A program made the position numbers and the translations under genes. From NCBI RefSeq assembly GCF_000377945.1, contig NZ_KB898925.1:1-64000 (forward strand): DNA of 64,000 nt, written 5' to 3'. This document shows, piece by piece, positions 46,878 to 56,599 of the stretch; within the stretch, counting starts at the first letter, position 1; the number at the start of each line of letters is the position of its first letter. The DNA is from Thioalkalivibrio sulfidiphilus (GTDB taxonomy: Bacteria; Pseudomonadota; Gammaproteobacteria; Ectothiorhodospirales; Ectothiorhodospiraceae). The notes beneath the pieces are model-generated. The model was not told the origin of the DNA, did no database searches, and saw only the letters and a list, made by a program, of their open reading frames with translations.

Positions 46878-47597
46878 TCAGACGCCCATCACACGGCGAG
46901 CCAAGCAGAGGTCGTCCCAGGCCTTGCGCTTGTCCGCGGGCTGGCGCAGCAGATAGGCCGGATGATAGGTAATGACCAGGGGAATGTCTCGGTAGTTCAA
47001 CGGCTTGCCACGCAAACGACCCAGGGGCTCGTCGGTGCCGAGCAGGTTCTGGGCGGCGATGCGGCCCAGGGCGACGATGATGCGCGGCTGGATCAGGTCG
47101 ATCTGCCGGTCCAGGTAGGCCCGGCAGGCCCGGGCCTCCTCAGGCTTCGGGTCCCGGTTGCCCGGGGGCCGGCACTTGAGGATGTTGGCGATGTAGACCC
47201 CTTGGCCCCGCTTGAGCCCGAGGGCGAACAGCATGCTGTCCAGCAGCTGCCCGGCCCGGCCCACGAAGGGCTCGCCCTGACGGTCCTCCTCGGCCCCCGG
47301 GGCCTCGCCGATGAACAGCCAGTCCGCCTGCCGGTCCCCCACGCCGAACACCGTCCGGGTGCGCTTCGCCGCCAATTCCTCGCAGGCGTTGCAGGCAGCC
47401 ACTCGGGCGGCCAGCGCATCCCAGTCCAGATGAGCAACATCACCGACCAAGTCCCCTAAAGCGCCCGCCGGCACCGGGGATGCCACAGGTTCCGGCGGAT
47501 CGACCGGGACGACGGTCGAACCAGCGGCCCCGCCTCTCGGCACCCAACGCTGAATACCCATGGCATCCAGATAGCGTTGGCGCCGCTCGGGGGTCAT
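46878..47597 (-). CDS. Uracil-DNA glycosylase, family 4 (Fe-S)
   Basis: 239 residues. The uracil pocket is [21 protein letters not shown] (about 94-114) and the second catalytic loop is [13 protein letters not shown] (about 208). Four Cys for a [4Fe-4S] cluster are CNACEEL and [11 protein letters not shown]...ARACRAYL. It removes uracil from DNA to start base-excision repair. The N-terminal ~60 residues are a less conserved extension often seen in this family. ATG 47597 is chosen; ATG 47609 is possible and differs by four codons. It is next to rimI, a common neighbour. Confidence 0.88.
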   Translation of the reverse strand: MTPERRQRYLDAMGIQRWVPRGGAAGSTVVPVDPPEPVASPVPAGALGDLVGDVAHLDWDALAARVAACNACEELAAKRTRTVFGVGDRQADWLFIGEAPGAEEDRQGEPFVGRAGQLLDSMLFALGLKRGQGVYIANILKCRPPGNRDPKPEEARACRAYLDRQIDLIQPRIIVALGRIAAQNLLGTDEPLGRLRGKPLNYRDIPLVITYHPAYLLRQPADKRKAWDDLCLARRVMGV

Positions 47598-47648
47598 GGG
47601 GGACCCCATGCGGAAACCACCCTCATGCGAAAACCACCCTCACCCAGA

Positions 47649-47669
47649 CCCTCTCCCTGAGGGAGAGGG
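47649..47669. repeat. Palindrome CCCTCTCCC-TGA-GGGAGAGGG (second copy)
   Basis: Identical to 11019-11039, and also preceded by CCACCCTCACCC. It lies in the 243-bp gap between leuA and the glycosylase gene, which shows no gene. Confidence 0.85.
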
Positions 47670-47840
47670 AGAAAATCGGGAAAACCGACGGCGAAGTCGG
47701 ACACAGTAGTATGACGTCATCCTCCCGCACCCCCGCTCGCGGGGGTGGGCTAGGGAGGGGGCCCCGCACCGCTTCAGCACTCATGCCCATCCTTCATCCT
47801 TTTCATCTTCCCCCTTCCAAATTCGCACTTCGCCCTTGAC

Positions 47841-49391
47841 CTACACGTCGCCACGCTGGGGATGGGCCCGGCCGGGCGGGTTGGTCAGCCGGTTCAGGGC
47901 ATTGAGATAGGCCTTGGCCGAGGCGATGACGATGTCCGTATCGGCGCCTTGGCCGTTGACCACCCGGCCCGCCTTCTCCAGGCGCACGGTCACCTCGCCC
48001 TGGGCGTCGGTGCCGCTGGTGATGTTGTTCACCGAATAGAGCAGCAGCTCGGTGCCGCTCGGGGCGATGGACTCAATGGCCTTGAAGGCCGCATCCACGG
48101 GGCCGCCGCCCTCGGCGGTGCCGCTCTTTTCCTCGCCGTTGACGTTCAGGGTCACCGAGGCCACGGGCGTCTCGCCGGTCTCGGAACAGACCTTGAGCGC
48201 CACCAGCTTGTAGGTCTCGTCCTCCATGGAGGCGGCGGTCTCGGTCACCAGGGCCTGGAGGTCCTCGTCGTAGATCTCGTGCTTGCGATCGGCCAGGTCC
48301 TTGAACCGGGCGAAGGCCTCGTTCAATTCCTCCTCGGACTCGAACTCGATGCCCAGATCCTTGAGCCGGGTCTTGAAGGCGTTGCGGCCGGAGTGCTTGC
48401 CCAGCACGATGCGGTTGTCTGACCAGCCCACATCCTGGGCACGCATGATCTCGTAGGTATCCCGGTGCTTGAGCACGCCATCCTGGTGGATGCCGGACTC
48501 ATGGGCGAAGGCGTTCGCCCCCACGATGGCCTTGTTGGGCTGCACCGGGAAGCCGGTGATGCCGGAGACCAGGCGCGAGCAGGGCACGATCTGGGTGGTG
48601 TCGAGGGTCGTGTTGCAGGAGAACACGTCCTGGCGGGTGCGCACCGCCATGACGATCTCCTCCAGAGAGGCATTGCCCGCCCGCTCGCCCAGGCCGTTGA
48701 TGGTGCACTCCACCTGCCGGGCACCGTTGAGCACCGCGGACAGGGAGTTGGCCACGGCCAGGCCCAGGTCGTTGTGGCAGTGCACGGAGAACACCGCCTT
48801 GTCGGAATTGGGCACCCGCTCGATGAGGTTCTTGATCAACTCGCCGAACTGCTGGGGGATGTTGTAGCCCACGGTGTCGGGGATGTTGATGGTGCGCGCC
48901 CCGGCGTCGATCACCGCCTCGATCACCCGGCACAGGAAGTCCAGCTCGGAACGCCCGGCGTCCTCGGCGGAGAACTCCACGTTGTCAGTGTGCTGGCGGG
49001 CGCGCTTGACCGCCTTGACCGCCTGCTCCAGCACCTGGTCCGGGCTCATGCGCAGCTTGTGCTGCATGTGGATGGGCGAGGTGGCGATGAAGGTGTGGAT
49101 GCGTGCGGAAGCGGCGTCCTTCAGGGCCTCGCCGGCCCGGTCGATGTCGCTGTCCTTGGCCCGGGCCAGACCGCACACGGTGGAATCCTTCACCGCGCGG
49201 GCCACCGCCTGCACGGACTCGAAGTCGCCGGGGCTGGCGATGGGGAAGCCCGCCTCGATGACGTCCACGCGCATCTTCTCCAGGGCCTTGGCGATGCGCA
49301 CCTTCTCCTCGCGGGTCATGGACGCGCCGGGGCTCTGCTCGCCGTCGCGCAAGGTGGTGTCGAAAATGATGAGCTTGTCACTGCCTGACAT
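47841..49391 (-). CDS. leuA: 2-isopropylmalate synthase
   Basis: 516 residues. The N-terminal catalytic barrel starts with [18 protein letters not shown] (metal-binding Asp and the Arg-Asp pair) and has [18 protein letters not shown] (HxH metal ligands, about 205). The C-terminal regulatory domain (about 390-516) binds leucine for feedback inhibition. It condenses acetyl-CoA with 2-ketoisovalerate, the first step to leucine. It is the last of the leftward ilv-psd-pssA-leuA genes; a possible leader peptide and dyad lie in the 392-bp gap upstream. Confidence 0.95.
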   Translation of the reverse strand: MSGSDKLIIFDTTLRDGEQSPGASMTREEKVRIAKALEKMRVDVIEAGFPIASPGDFESVQAVARAVKDSTVCGLARAKDSDIDRAGEALKDAASARIHTFIATSPIHMQHKLRMSPDQVLEQAVKAVKRARQHTDNVEFSAEDAGRSELDFLCRVIEAVIDAGARTINIPDTVGYNIPQQFGELIKNLIERVPNSDKAVFSVHCHNDLGLAVANSLSAVLNGARQVECTINGLGERAGNASLEEIVMAVRTRQDVFSCNTTLDTTQIVPCSRLVSGITGFPVQPNKAIVGANAFAHESGIHQDGVLKHRDTYEIMRAQDVGWSDNRIVLGKHSGRNAFKTRLKDLGIEFESEEELNEAFARFKDLADRKHEIYDEDLQALVTETAASMEDETYKLVALKVCSETGETPVASVTLNVNGEEKSGTAEGGGPVDAAFKAIESIAPSGTELLLYSVNNITSGTDAQGEVTVRLEKAGRVVNGQGADTDIVIASAKAYLNALNRLTNPPGRAHPQRGDV

Positions 49392-49543
49392 GGTTCTCTC
49401 TCCTGCCGGCCGATCCTCTCGGCCTGAAAATCAATTCACGGATTCTAACGGATTCCGCGCCCGCATCGGGGGCTTGCGTCCACGGGGACGACAACACGGA
49501 TCAGGGGTGCGTTTGGCCTCGCCAGGCACAAGGGAGGTAGCCG

Positions 49544-49648
49544 CTAGCGCGGCAGTCGCAGGACGAGCAGGGAAAGACCGCAATAGCCCGCAGCACCCGC
49601 CTGGCGGGGGGCACGAAAGAGACCGAGTTGGCTCCGGGCGATTGGCAT
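49544..49648 (-). CDS. Candidate Leu-rich leader peptide upstream of leuA
   Basis: 34 codons, MPIARSQLGLFRAPRQAGAA... ending GLSLLVLRLPR-stop. Five of the last eleven residues are Leu and one is Val, just before the stop, in the 392-bp untranslated stretch before leuA. That is the form of attenuation leaders whose ribosome stalls when Leu-tRNA is short. I do not see a convincing terminator/antiterminator pair between its stop and leuA, so the mechanism is unproven. The remainder of 49392-49783 holds the dyad at 49675 and the repeat at 49719. Confidence 0.4.
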   Translation of the reverse strand: MPIARSQLGLFRAPRQAGAAGYCGLSLLVLRLPR

Positions 49649-49674
49649 GGTTGCAGGTTCTTGGGTCGAGCGTT

Positions 49675-49695
49675 GATTTAGACTTGGTCTAAATC
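49675..49695 (-). promoter_or_regulatory. Dyad GATTTAGAC-TTG-GTCTAAATC (candidate operator)
   Basis: A perfect inverted repeat with 9-bp arms, 27 bp upstream of the leader ATG. It overlaps a weak -35-like TTGATA and -10-like TAAATC on the minus strand. It is likely to be a repressor or activator site for leuA; the regulator is unknown. Confidence 0.5.
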
Positions 49696-49718
49696 TATCA
49701 AAGGGGAACGAGGCTGAC

Positions 49719-49784
49719 AAGTGGGAAGTGAGAATTGGGAAATGCGAGCGTTTGTTCCAACTTCCCAATTCTCACTTCCCACTT
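49719..49784. repeat. Paired short-unit inverted repeat (AAGTGNG, period 7)
   Basis: Arms 49719-49741 and 49762-49784 are perfect 23-bp complements (AAGTGGG/AAGTGAG/AATTGGG). It lies between pssA and the leuA control region and touches the pssA stop codon. Confidence 0.9.
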
Positions 49785-50569
49785 CAATCCTCCTTCTGCT
49801 CCTCGCCATCCGCCTTGTCCTCACTGCCCCGGGCACGCCGGCGACGCCAGCGGATCACGGTCAGGGTCGGGCCCGACAGGGCGTAGAGCAGGAAGCCGCC
49901 CCAGAGTACCTTGGGGGGATCGATGGCAGTCAACATCAGGGCCACCACGATGACCAGCACCACGAAGAACGGCACCCGGTGGCGGAAATCCATGTCCTTG
50001 AAGCTGAAGTAGGTGACGTTGCTCACCATCAGCGCGCCGGCGATCACGGTCACGATCAGGGCCATGATGCCGAGATCCGTGCCCACGAATTCCAGGTCGT
50101 GCCAGACCCAAACCATGCCCATCACCAGGGCGGCGGCGGAGGGGCTGGGCAGTCCCTGGAAGAAACGCTTGTCGGCCACGCCCACCTTGGTGTTGAAGCG
50201 GGCCAGACGCAGGGCGGCGGCGGCGGCATAGAAGAAGGCCGCCACCCAGCCCACCTGCCCCAGCTCCACCAAGGCCCAGAGATAGACCACCAGGGCCGGC
50301 GCGAGGCCGAAGGAGACCATGTCCGAGAGGCTGTCGTACTCGGCGCCGAAGGCGCTCTGGGTGTTGGTCATGCGCGCCACGCGTCCGTCGATGCCATCCA
50401 GCACCATGGCCACGAACACCGCGATGGCGGCGGCGGTGAACTGATCGTTGATGGCGGCCACGATGGCATAGAAGCCGGCGAACAGGGCCGCCGTGGTGAA
50501 CAGGTTGGGCAGCAGGTAGATGCCGCGGCGGGCCTTGTGGTCGCCCGCCTGGGGTTCGGTGTCCGACAT
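49784..50569 (-). CDS. pssA: CDP-diacylglycerol-serine O-phosphatidyltransferase
   Basis: 261 residues with about eight hydrophobic segments. The CDP-alcohol phosphatidyltransferase signature D-G-x2-A-R-x8-G-x3-D-x3-D is seen as DGIDGRVARMTNTQSAFGAEYDSLSD (about 58-83). It makes phosphatidylserine from CDP-diacylglycerol and serine in the inner membrane. This is the membrane-bound type II enzyme, not the PLD-like one of E. coli. It follows the psd-like gene by 2 bp, so the two are co-translated. Confidence 0.92.
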   Translation of the reverse strand: MSDTEPQAGDHKARRGIYLLPNLFTTAALFAGFYAIVAAINDQFTAAAIAVFVAMVLDGIDGRVARMTNTQSAFGAEYDSLSDMVSFGLAPALVVYLWALVELGQVGWVAAFFYAAAAALRLARFNTKVGVADKRFFQGLPSPSAAALVMGMVWVWHDLEFVGTDLGIMALIVTVIAGALMVSNVTYFSFKDMDFRHRVPFFVVLVIVVALMLTAIDPPKVLWGGFLLYALSGPTLTVIRWRRRRARGSEDKADGEEQKED

Positions 50570-50571
50570 AG

Positions 50572-51204
50572 TCAGGCCTTTTCGCTTTCCTTGTGGACCA
50601 GGATCCCGATGATATCACTGCCCGCCTTCAGGCGTTGCCCCGGCGCCACCTCCACCCGGCTGTTCATGGGCAGGTAGACCTGCACCGGCAGGCCGAAACC
50701 CAGGAAACCGCAGCGCCTGCCCTGCCCCATGCGCTCACCGGACTGCACGTCGCAACGCACCAATCGCAGCCCCCGGATCTGTATGGCGAATACCACCTCG
50801 TCGCCTTCATCGGTCTGCACCTGCAGGGCGAACTCGTCCCCGGGCAGTCCCTCCTTGCCCCCTTCCTTGCCCGGCCACCAGCGCGCCATCACCTTGCCCT
50901 CGATCGGGCTGTGCACGTTGAACTCGCCGAAACGGGACTGGCGCAGGCTCACACGCCGGGCCGGCCGGCCCAGGTAGGGATCACGATGCTCGGCCACCTC
51001 CGTGACCACACCGTCCACGGGGCTCAGCACGGCCAGGGCCCTGGGCGCGACCGTGCGGCTGAAATCACGAAAGATGAAAAACGCCACGGCCAGCAGGATC
51101 CAGCTGGGCCAGGCGATCTCGGCGCCCCAGACCGCATGGGTGCCGGCGACGATGACCGCCGCAGCCGCGACGTAGGGACGACCTTCAGGTGCGAGAGGAA
51201 GCAT
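50572..51204 (-). CDS. psd: Phosphatidylserine-decarboxylase-family protein lacking the pyruvoyl serine
   Basis: 210 residues, the short (archaeal-type) Psd form with an N-terminal hydrophobic hairpin (about 8-45) and the SPVDGVV motif (about 61). The self-cleavage site, where the family normally has F-G-S and the Ser becomes the pyruvoyl cofactor, reads GFLGFGLPVQVYLP (about 168-181). So Leu stands in place of Ser, and the bases GGC-CTG-CCG confirm it. Without this Ser the usual decarboxylation should not work. It is the pssA partner by position; it may be inactive, differently active or replaced by another Psd elsewhere in the genome. Confidence 0.75.
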   Translation of the reverse strand: MLPLAPEGRPYVAAAAVIVAGTHAVWGAEIAWPSWILLAVAFFIFRDFSRTVAPRALAVLSPVDGVVTEVAEHRDPYLGRPARRVSLRQSRFGEFNVHSPIEGKVMARWWPGKEGGKEGLPGDEFALQVQTDEGDEVVFAIQIRGLRLVRCDVQSGERMGQGRRCGFLGFGLPVQVYLPMNSRVEVAPGQRLKAGSDIIGILVHKESEKA

Positions 51205-51210
51205 TTAAAG

Positions 51211-51285
51211 AAGATACAAGTGACAAGAGGCAAGAGACAAGAAAGCCCCCCTTCTTGCCTCTTGCCTCTTGTATCTTGCCTCTAG
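51211..51285. repeat. Paired short-unit inverted repeat (AGACAAG, period 7)
   Basis: ATACAAG/TGACAAG/AGGCAAG/AGACAAG and the complement CTTGCCTCTTGCCTCTTGTAT, between ilvC and the psd-like gene, both leftward. Same family as 4544 and 52324. Confidence 0.85.
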
Positions 51286-51286
51286 A

Positions 51287-52400
<1,114 letters not shown>

Positions 52401-52403
52401 TAA

Positions 52404-52895
52404 CTAAATCTTTAATGCGACATCGCCACGGGCAATGCCCATGACGCCGGAACGCACCACTTCGAGCACCTCGAACGGGCGCAGGGCCTCGATGAAGGCG
52501 TCCAGTTTGCTGCTGTCACCGGTGAGCTCGATCACATAGGTGGCCGGGCTCACGTCGATGATGCGGCCGCGGAAGATATCGGTCAGGCGCTTGACCTCTT
52601 CCCGGTCGTCGCCACCCACCCGCAGCTTGGCCATCATCATCTCGCGCTCGATGTGGCGATACTCGGTCAGGTCCATGAGCTTGACCACGTCGATCAGCTT
52701 GTTGAGCTGCTTGACGATCTGCTCGACGATCTCATCGGAGCCGCTGGTGACCAGCGTCAGGCGCGACAGGGTCGGGTCGTCGGTGGGCGCCACGGTGAGC
52801 GACTCGATGTTGTAGCCGCGCGCCGAGAACAGCCCGGCCACCCGGGACAGGGCGCCGGATTCGTTTTCCATCAGGATTGCAATGATATGTCTCAT
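52404..52895 (-). CDS. ilvN: Acetolactate synthase small (regulatory) subunit
   Basis: 163 residues. The N-terminal ACT domain is HIIAILMENESGALSRVAGLFSARGYNIESLTV (about 3-35), which binds valine for feedback inhibition. The second domain ends VRSGVMGIARGDVALKI. It activates the large subunit coded 13 bp upstream. Length and spacing match the usual ilvI-ilvH (ilvB-ilvN) pair; the symbol ilvH would be equally suitable. Confidence 0.94.
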   Translation of the reverse strand: MRHIIAILMENESGALSRVAGLFSARGYNIESLTVAPTDDPTLSRLTLVTSGSDEIVEQIVKQLNKLIDVVKLMDLTEYRHIEREMMMAKLRVGGDDREEVKRLTDIFRGRIIDVSPATYVIELTGDSSKLDAFIEALRPFEVLEVVRSGVMGIARGDVALKI

Positions 52896-52908
52896 GATGC
52901 CCCCGTCC

Positions 52909-54603
52909 TCACACCAGGATCATTTCGTTCTGGCCGGCACCGGCCGGGATCATGGGATAGACGTTCTCGGACTGATCGGTGATGAAGTCCATGAACACCA
53001 GGCGGTCCTTGAGCTTGAGGGCCTCCTTGATGGCGCCCTCCACGTCACCGGGCTTCTCGATGCGCATGCCCACGTGGCCATAGGCCTGGGCGAGCGCCAT
53101 GAAGTCCGGCAGGGCATCCATGTAGGACATGGCGTAACGGCCCTGATAGAAGAACTCCTGCCACTGACGCACCATACCCATGTAGCGGTTGTTCAGGTTC
53201 ACCACCTTGATGGGCAGATGATACTGCAGGCAGGTGGACAGCTCCTGGATGCACATCTGGATGCTGGCCTCACCGGTGATGCAGGCCACCGTGGCATCCG
53301 GGTGGGCGAGCTGCACGCCCATGGCGGACGGCAGGCCGAAACCCATGGTGCCGAGCCCCCCCGAGTTGATCCAGCGATTGGGCTTGTCGAACTTGTAGAA
53401 CTGCGCCGCCCACATCTGATGCTGGCCCACGTCGGAGGTGACGAAGGCATCCCCCTTGGTGAGCTTCCACAGGGTCTCGATCACGAACTGGGGCTTGATG
53501 AGTTCGGAGTTGCGGTCGAACTTGAGGCAGTCCATAGCGCGCCACTCGTCGATCTGCTTCCACCAGGCCTTGAGCGCGGTGGCGTCAGGCTTGCGCGGGT
53601 CGGCCTTGATCTCCTTGATCATGGCCTTGAGCACGCTGTCCACCTGGCCGACGATGGGCACGTCCACCTTCACGTTCTTGGAGATGGAGGCCGGATCCAC
53701 GTCCACATGCACGATCTTGGCATAGGGGCAGAACTTCTCGATGTTGCCCGTCACCCGGTCGTCGAAGCGGGCGCCGATGGCGATCACCAGATCCGCGTGG
53801 TGCATGGACATATTGGCTTCATAGGTGCCGTGCATGCCAAGCATGCCGATGAACTGCTTGTCGGTGGCCGGGTAGCCGCCCAGGCCCATCAGGGTGTTGG
53901 TGATGGGATAACCGAGCAGCCTGGTGAAGTCGGTCAGGGACTTGGCGGCACGGCCCAGGATCACGCCACCGCCGGTATAGATCACCGGCTGGCGAGCCTC
54001 CAGGATCAGGTCGATGGCCTTCTTGATCTGCCCCGTGTGGCCCTTGACCGTCGGATTGTAGGAACGCATCCGGATGGTCTTGGGATAGCTGAACTCGCAC
54101 TTGTGGGCGGTGACATCCTTGGGGATGTCCACCACCACCGGGCCGGGTCGGCCGGAGGTGGCCACGTAGAAGGCCTTCTTGATGGTGGTGGCCAAGTCCT
54201 TGACGTCCTTGACCAGGAAGTTGTGCTTCACGCAGGGGCGCGTGATACCGACGGTGTCCACTTCCTGGAAGGCGTCGTTGCCGATCAGGCTGGTGGGCAC
54301 CTGGCCGGTGAACACCACCAGGGGCACGGAATCCATGTAGGCGTCGGCGATGCCGGTGATGGCATTGGTGGCGCCGGGACCGGAGGTTACCAGGGCTACA
54401 CCGGGCTTGTCCGTCGACTTGGCATAGCCTTCGGCGGCGTGAATCGCCCCCTGTTCATGCCGCACGAGGATGTGTGCAACCTTATCCTGCTTGTACAGGG
54501 CGTCGTAGATGTGAAGCACGGCGCCACCCGGGTACCCGAAAATAAGATCGACACCTTCCTCCTGCAAGCAGCGGACAAAGATCTCGGCACCGGTCAATTC
54601 CAC
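52909..54603 (-). CDS. ilvI: Acetolactate synthase large (catalytic) subunit
   Basis: 564 residues from a GTG at 54603 with AGGAG 8 bp upstream. The thiamine-diphosphate enzyme features are GYPGGAVLHIYDAL, the catalytic Glu in VRHEQGAIHAAEGYAK (about 48) and a C-terminal cofactor motif that reads TGEASIQM...VNLNN instead of the common GDGS...NN, a variant also met in related enzymes. It joins two pyruvates, or pyruvate and 2-ketobutyrate. It is the first gene of the leftward ilv cluster. A GC-rich hairpin (CCGGGCGC-AGAA-GCGCCCGG, 54657-54676) lies upstream without a T-run. Confidence 0.94.
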   Translation of the reverse strand: MELTGAEIFVRCLQEEGVDLIFGYPGGAVLHIYDALYKQDKVAHILVRHEQGAIHAAEGYAKSTDKPGVALVTSGPGATNAITGIADAYMDSVPLVVFTGQVPTSLIGNDAFQEVDTVGITRPCVKHNFLVKDVKDLATTIKKAFYVATSGRPGPVVVDIPKDVTAHKCEFSYPKTIRMRSYNPTVKGHTGQIKKAIDLILEARQPVIYTGGGVILGRAAKSLTDFTRLLGYPITNTLMGLGGYPATDKQFIGMLGMHGTYEANMSMHHADLVIAIGARFDDRVTGNIEKFCPYAKIVHVDVDPASISKNVKVDVPIVGQVDSVLKAMIKEIKADPRKPDATALKAWWKQIDEWRAMDCLKFDRNSELIKPQFVIETLWKLTKGDAFVTSDVGQHQMWAAQFYKFDKPNRWINSGGLGTMGFGLPSAMGVQLAHPDATVACITGEASIQMCIQELSTCLQYHLPIKVVNLNNRYMGMVRQWQEFFYQGRYAMSYMDALPDFMALAQAYGHVGMRIEKPGDVEGAIKEALKLKDRLVFMDFITDQSENVYPMIPAGAGQNEMILV

Positions 54604-54826
54604 GGCTTGTCTCCTGCGTGTTGCGAGGGTGGTGGGGTTGGCTTCCCCACGCCCGACCGGGCGCAGAAGCGCCCGGAGCCGGAACGGCGGGGAAAGGGTC
54701 CAATAGTAATATGAAGCGGTCGGAATTTCACGAAAACTTGATATTTCAGACACATCCTGTGGTTTTCCTGCCAGCTTCGCCGCCCGCATCCGACGGTCCC
54801 CGTCAGCATGGAAAGTCAAAAGCTGG

Positions 54827-54926
54827 AACGCAAAGGGCGCGAAGGTCTCGCCAAGGACGCCAGGAAAATCTCTTGTAAGACAAAACCCTTGCGTCCTGCG
54901 CGCATCGCTTCGCGCCCTTTGCGGTG
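54827..54926. repeat. Paired short-unit inverted repeat (AACGCAAAG, period about 8)
   Basis: AACGCAAAGGGCGCGAAGG on the left and CTTCGCGCCCTTTGCGG on the right with imperfect inner units. It lies in the 342-bp gap between the ilvI start and the MutS-like gene. The remainder of the gap is the ilvI leader; no gene is seen. Confidence 0.75.
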
Positions 54927-54945
54927 AGCTTCTCGGGTCTGGAGG

Positions 54946-56514
54946 CTAACGCCCCTCCCCGATGATGGCCGCCAGATGCCCCCTCGCCCGCTCCACCAGA
55001 GCCTCGGGCAGGCCATTCTTCTGGGCGATGGTGAGCCCCAGGGACACCCCCGGCTCGCCGATGATCAGCCGGTAGGTGGGCGCCAGGCGCTGGTGGTCGA
55101 ACTGCATGGAGGCGTTGCGGATGCCCGGGTGCCTGGCGGCATAGTCCTTGAGCGGCGAGAGGTGGGTATTGACGATGCCCTGGACCTTGCGGGACAGCAG
55201 CTCGTCCAGCACCGCCATGGCCAGGGCCGCGCCCTCCTCCGGGTCCGTGCCGGTGCCCAGTTCGTCCAGCAGCACCAGGGTCTCGCCGTCCGCCTCGTCC
55301 AGGATGCGCTTGAGCACCTCCACGTGGCCGGCGAAGGTGGACAGGTGATGAAACAGGCTCTGGTGGTCGCCCACGTCCACGATCACCCGGGCATAGCTGC
55401 CGATCTCGCAGTCCTGTTCCGCGGGCACGTGCAGGCCGCACCAGGCCATCACCGTGATCAGGCCCAGGGTCTTGAGCGCCACGGTCTTGCCGCCGGTGTT
55501 GGGACCGGTAACCAGGAGCAGCACGTCGTTGCCGTCCAGGTGAATGGACAGGGGCACGGGTCGGGGTCCGCTGCCGTCGGCGAACTGGATCAGCAGCAGG
55601 GGGTGGTAGGCCTCCGCCAGGCGCACCCGCGGCCCTTCCACCAGGGTGGGGGCGTGGGCGTTCATGTGGTGGGAGAGCTGCCCGGCGGCGAAGGCCAGGT
55701 CCACCCAGGTGAGTGCGGCGAGCATGCCGTTCAGGGCGTCCATGTGCTCGGCGATGCCGGCGGTCAGCTCCCGCAGCACCCGCTGCTGCTCGGCGTTGAT
55801 GCGCCCGTTCAGGGTGTCCAGGCGGTTGTTCAGGGGCACCGCCTCCATGGGTTCCACGATCTGGTCGCGACCACCCATGGCCGATCCCCGGCGCACCCCC
55901 TTGACCTTGTCCGCCTCGGTGCCGCGGATCACGATCACCGCGCGCTCGCTGTTCCACTGCACCTTGCGGTTGTCATCGAGGCAGTCGCGGATGTCGTCAC
56001 GGCCCATGCGCCCGAGCACCACCTGCTCCACCTCGGCACGCAGCTTCGACCGCTCAGCAAAGGCCTCTTCCAGCTCGGTACTGGCGTCCTCGCGCAGGGA
56101 ACCGGCGCCCGCGAGGCTCTTGTCCAGCAGTTCCACCAGCGCCTGGGGCGGCTTCAGTTCATCCAGGCTGCCAGGATAGATATCCGGCGTTTCGTCCAGC
56201 GCCCCGGCCAGCTGGCCGGCGGCACGCATCACCACCTGGATGTTGTGCATGGCCTGGGTGGAGAGCCGCGCGCCCGGAGAAGACGCCTGACGCAGGGCCG
56301 CACGGATGTCCGGCAGCTGTCCCATGAGCGGCATGCGCCCCGCATCGATGCGGGTGCGGGCCGCCGTGACCGCCCGCTGCATCTGACGGGCCACCGCCAG
56401 GGTCGGCGCCGGCTCCAGGGCACGCGCGGCATCGGCCCCATAGGGTGTGTGGGTCAGGCGTTCCAGCAAACGCCGGATGGAGTCGAACTCAAGGGGTTTC
56501 AGATCGGCTTGCAT
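54946..56514 (-). CDS. MutS2-like ATPase without Smr domain
   Basis: 522 residues. The N-terminal core/lever region starts MQADLKPLEFDSIRRLLERL. The ATPase part has Walker A VTGPNTGGKTVALKTLG (about 348-364) and Walker B ETLVLLDELGTGTDPEEGAALA (about 425). This is the MutS2 branch, but MutS2 is usually about 780 residues and ends in a Smr endonuclease domain. Here the sequence ends soon after the ATPase (VERARGHLAAIIGEGR). It may bind branched DNA or collided ribosomes without cutting. Transcribed after ilvI in the same direction, separated by repeat DNA. Confidence 0.78.
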   Translation of the reverse strand: MQADLKPLEFDSIRRLLERLTHTPYGADAARALEPAPTLAVARQMQRAVTAARTRIDAGRMPLMGQLPDIRAALRQASSPGARLSTQAMHNIQVVMRAAGQLAGALDETPDIYPGSLDELKPPQALVELLDKSLAGAGSLREDASTELEEAFAERSKLRAEVEQVVLGRMGRDDIRDCLDDNRKVQWNSERAVIVIRGTEADKVKGVRRGSAMGGRDQIVEPMEAVPLNNRLDTLNGRINAEQQRVLRELTAGIAEHMDALNGMLAALTWVDLAFAAGQLSHHMNAHAPTLVEGPRVRLAEAYHPLLLIQFADGSGPRPVPLSIHLDGNDVLLLVTGPNTGGKTVALKTLGLITVMAWCGLHVPAEQDCEIGSYARVIVDVGDHQSLFHHLSTFAGHVEVLKRILDEADGETLVLLDELGTGTDPEEGAALAMAVLDELLSRKVQGIVNTHLSPLKDYAARHPGIRNASMQFDHQRLAPTYRLIIGEPGVSLGLTIAQKNGLPEALVERARGHLAAIIGEGR

Positions 56515-56521
56515 GAAATCA

Positions 56522-56596
56522 GTCTCAAGTGGCTAGTCTCAAGTGGCAAGGTAGAGCGGCTTTTCCTTGCCACTTGAGACTTACCACTTGCCACTG
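56522..56596. repeat. Paired short-unit inverted repeat (TCTCAAG/TGGCAAG, period 7)
   Basis: TCTCAAG/TGGCTAG/TCTCAAG/TGGCAAG and the complement CTTGCCACTTGAGACTTACC. It occupies the whole gap between the aldo/keto reductase and MutS-like genes. Single-arm relative at 36013. Confidence 0.88.
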
Positions 56597-56599
56597 GTT

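Noticed and set aside
54657-54676. Attenuator hairpin in the ilvI leader
   Set aside because: The stem is perfect (8 bp, AGAA loop) but no T-run follows on the minus strand and no Leu/Ile/Val-rich peptide precedes it.
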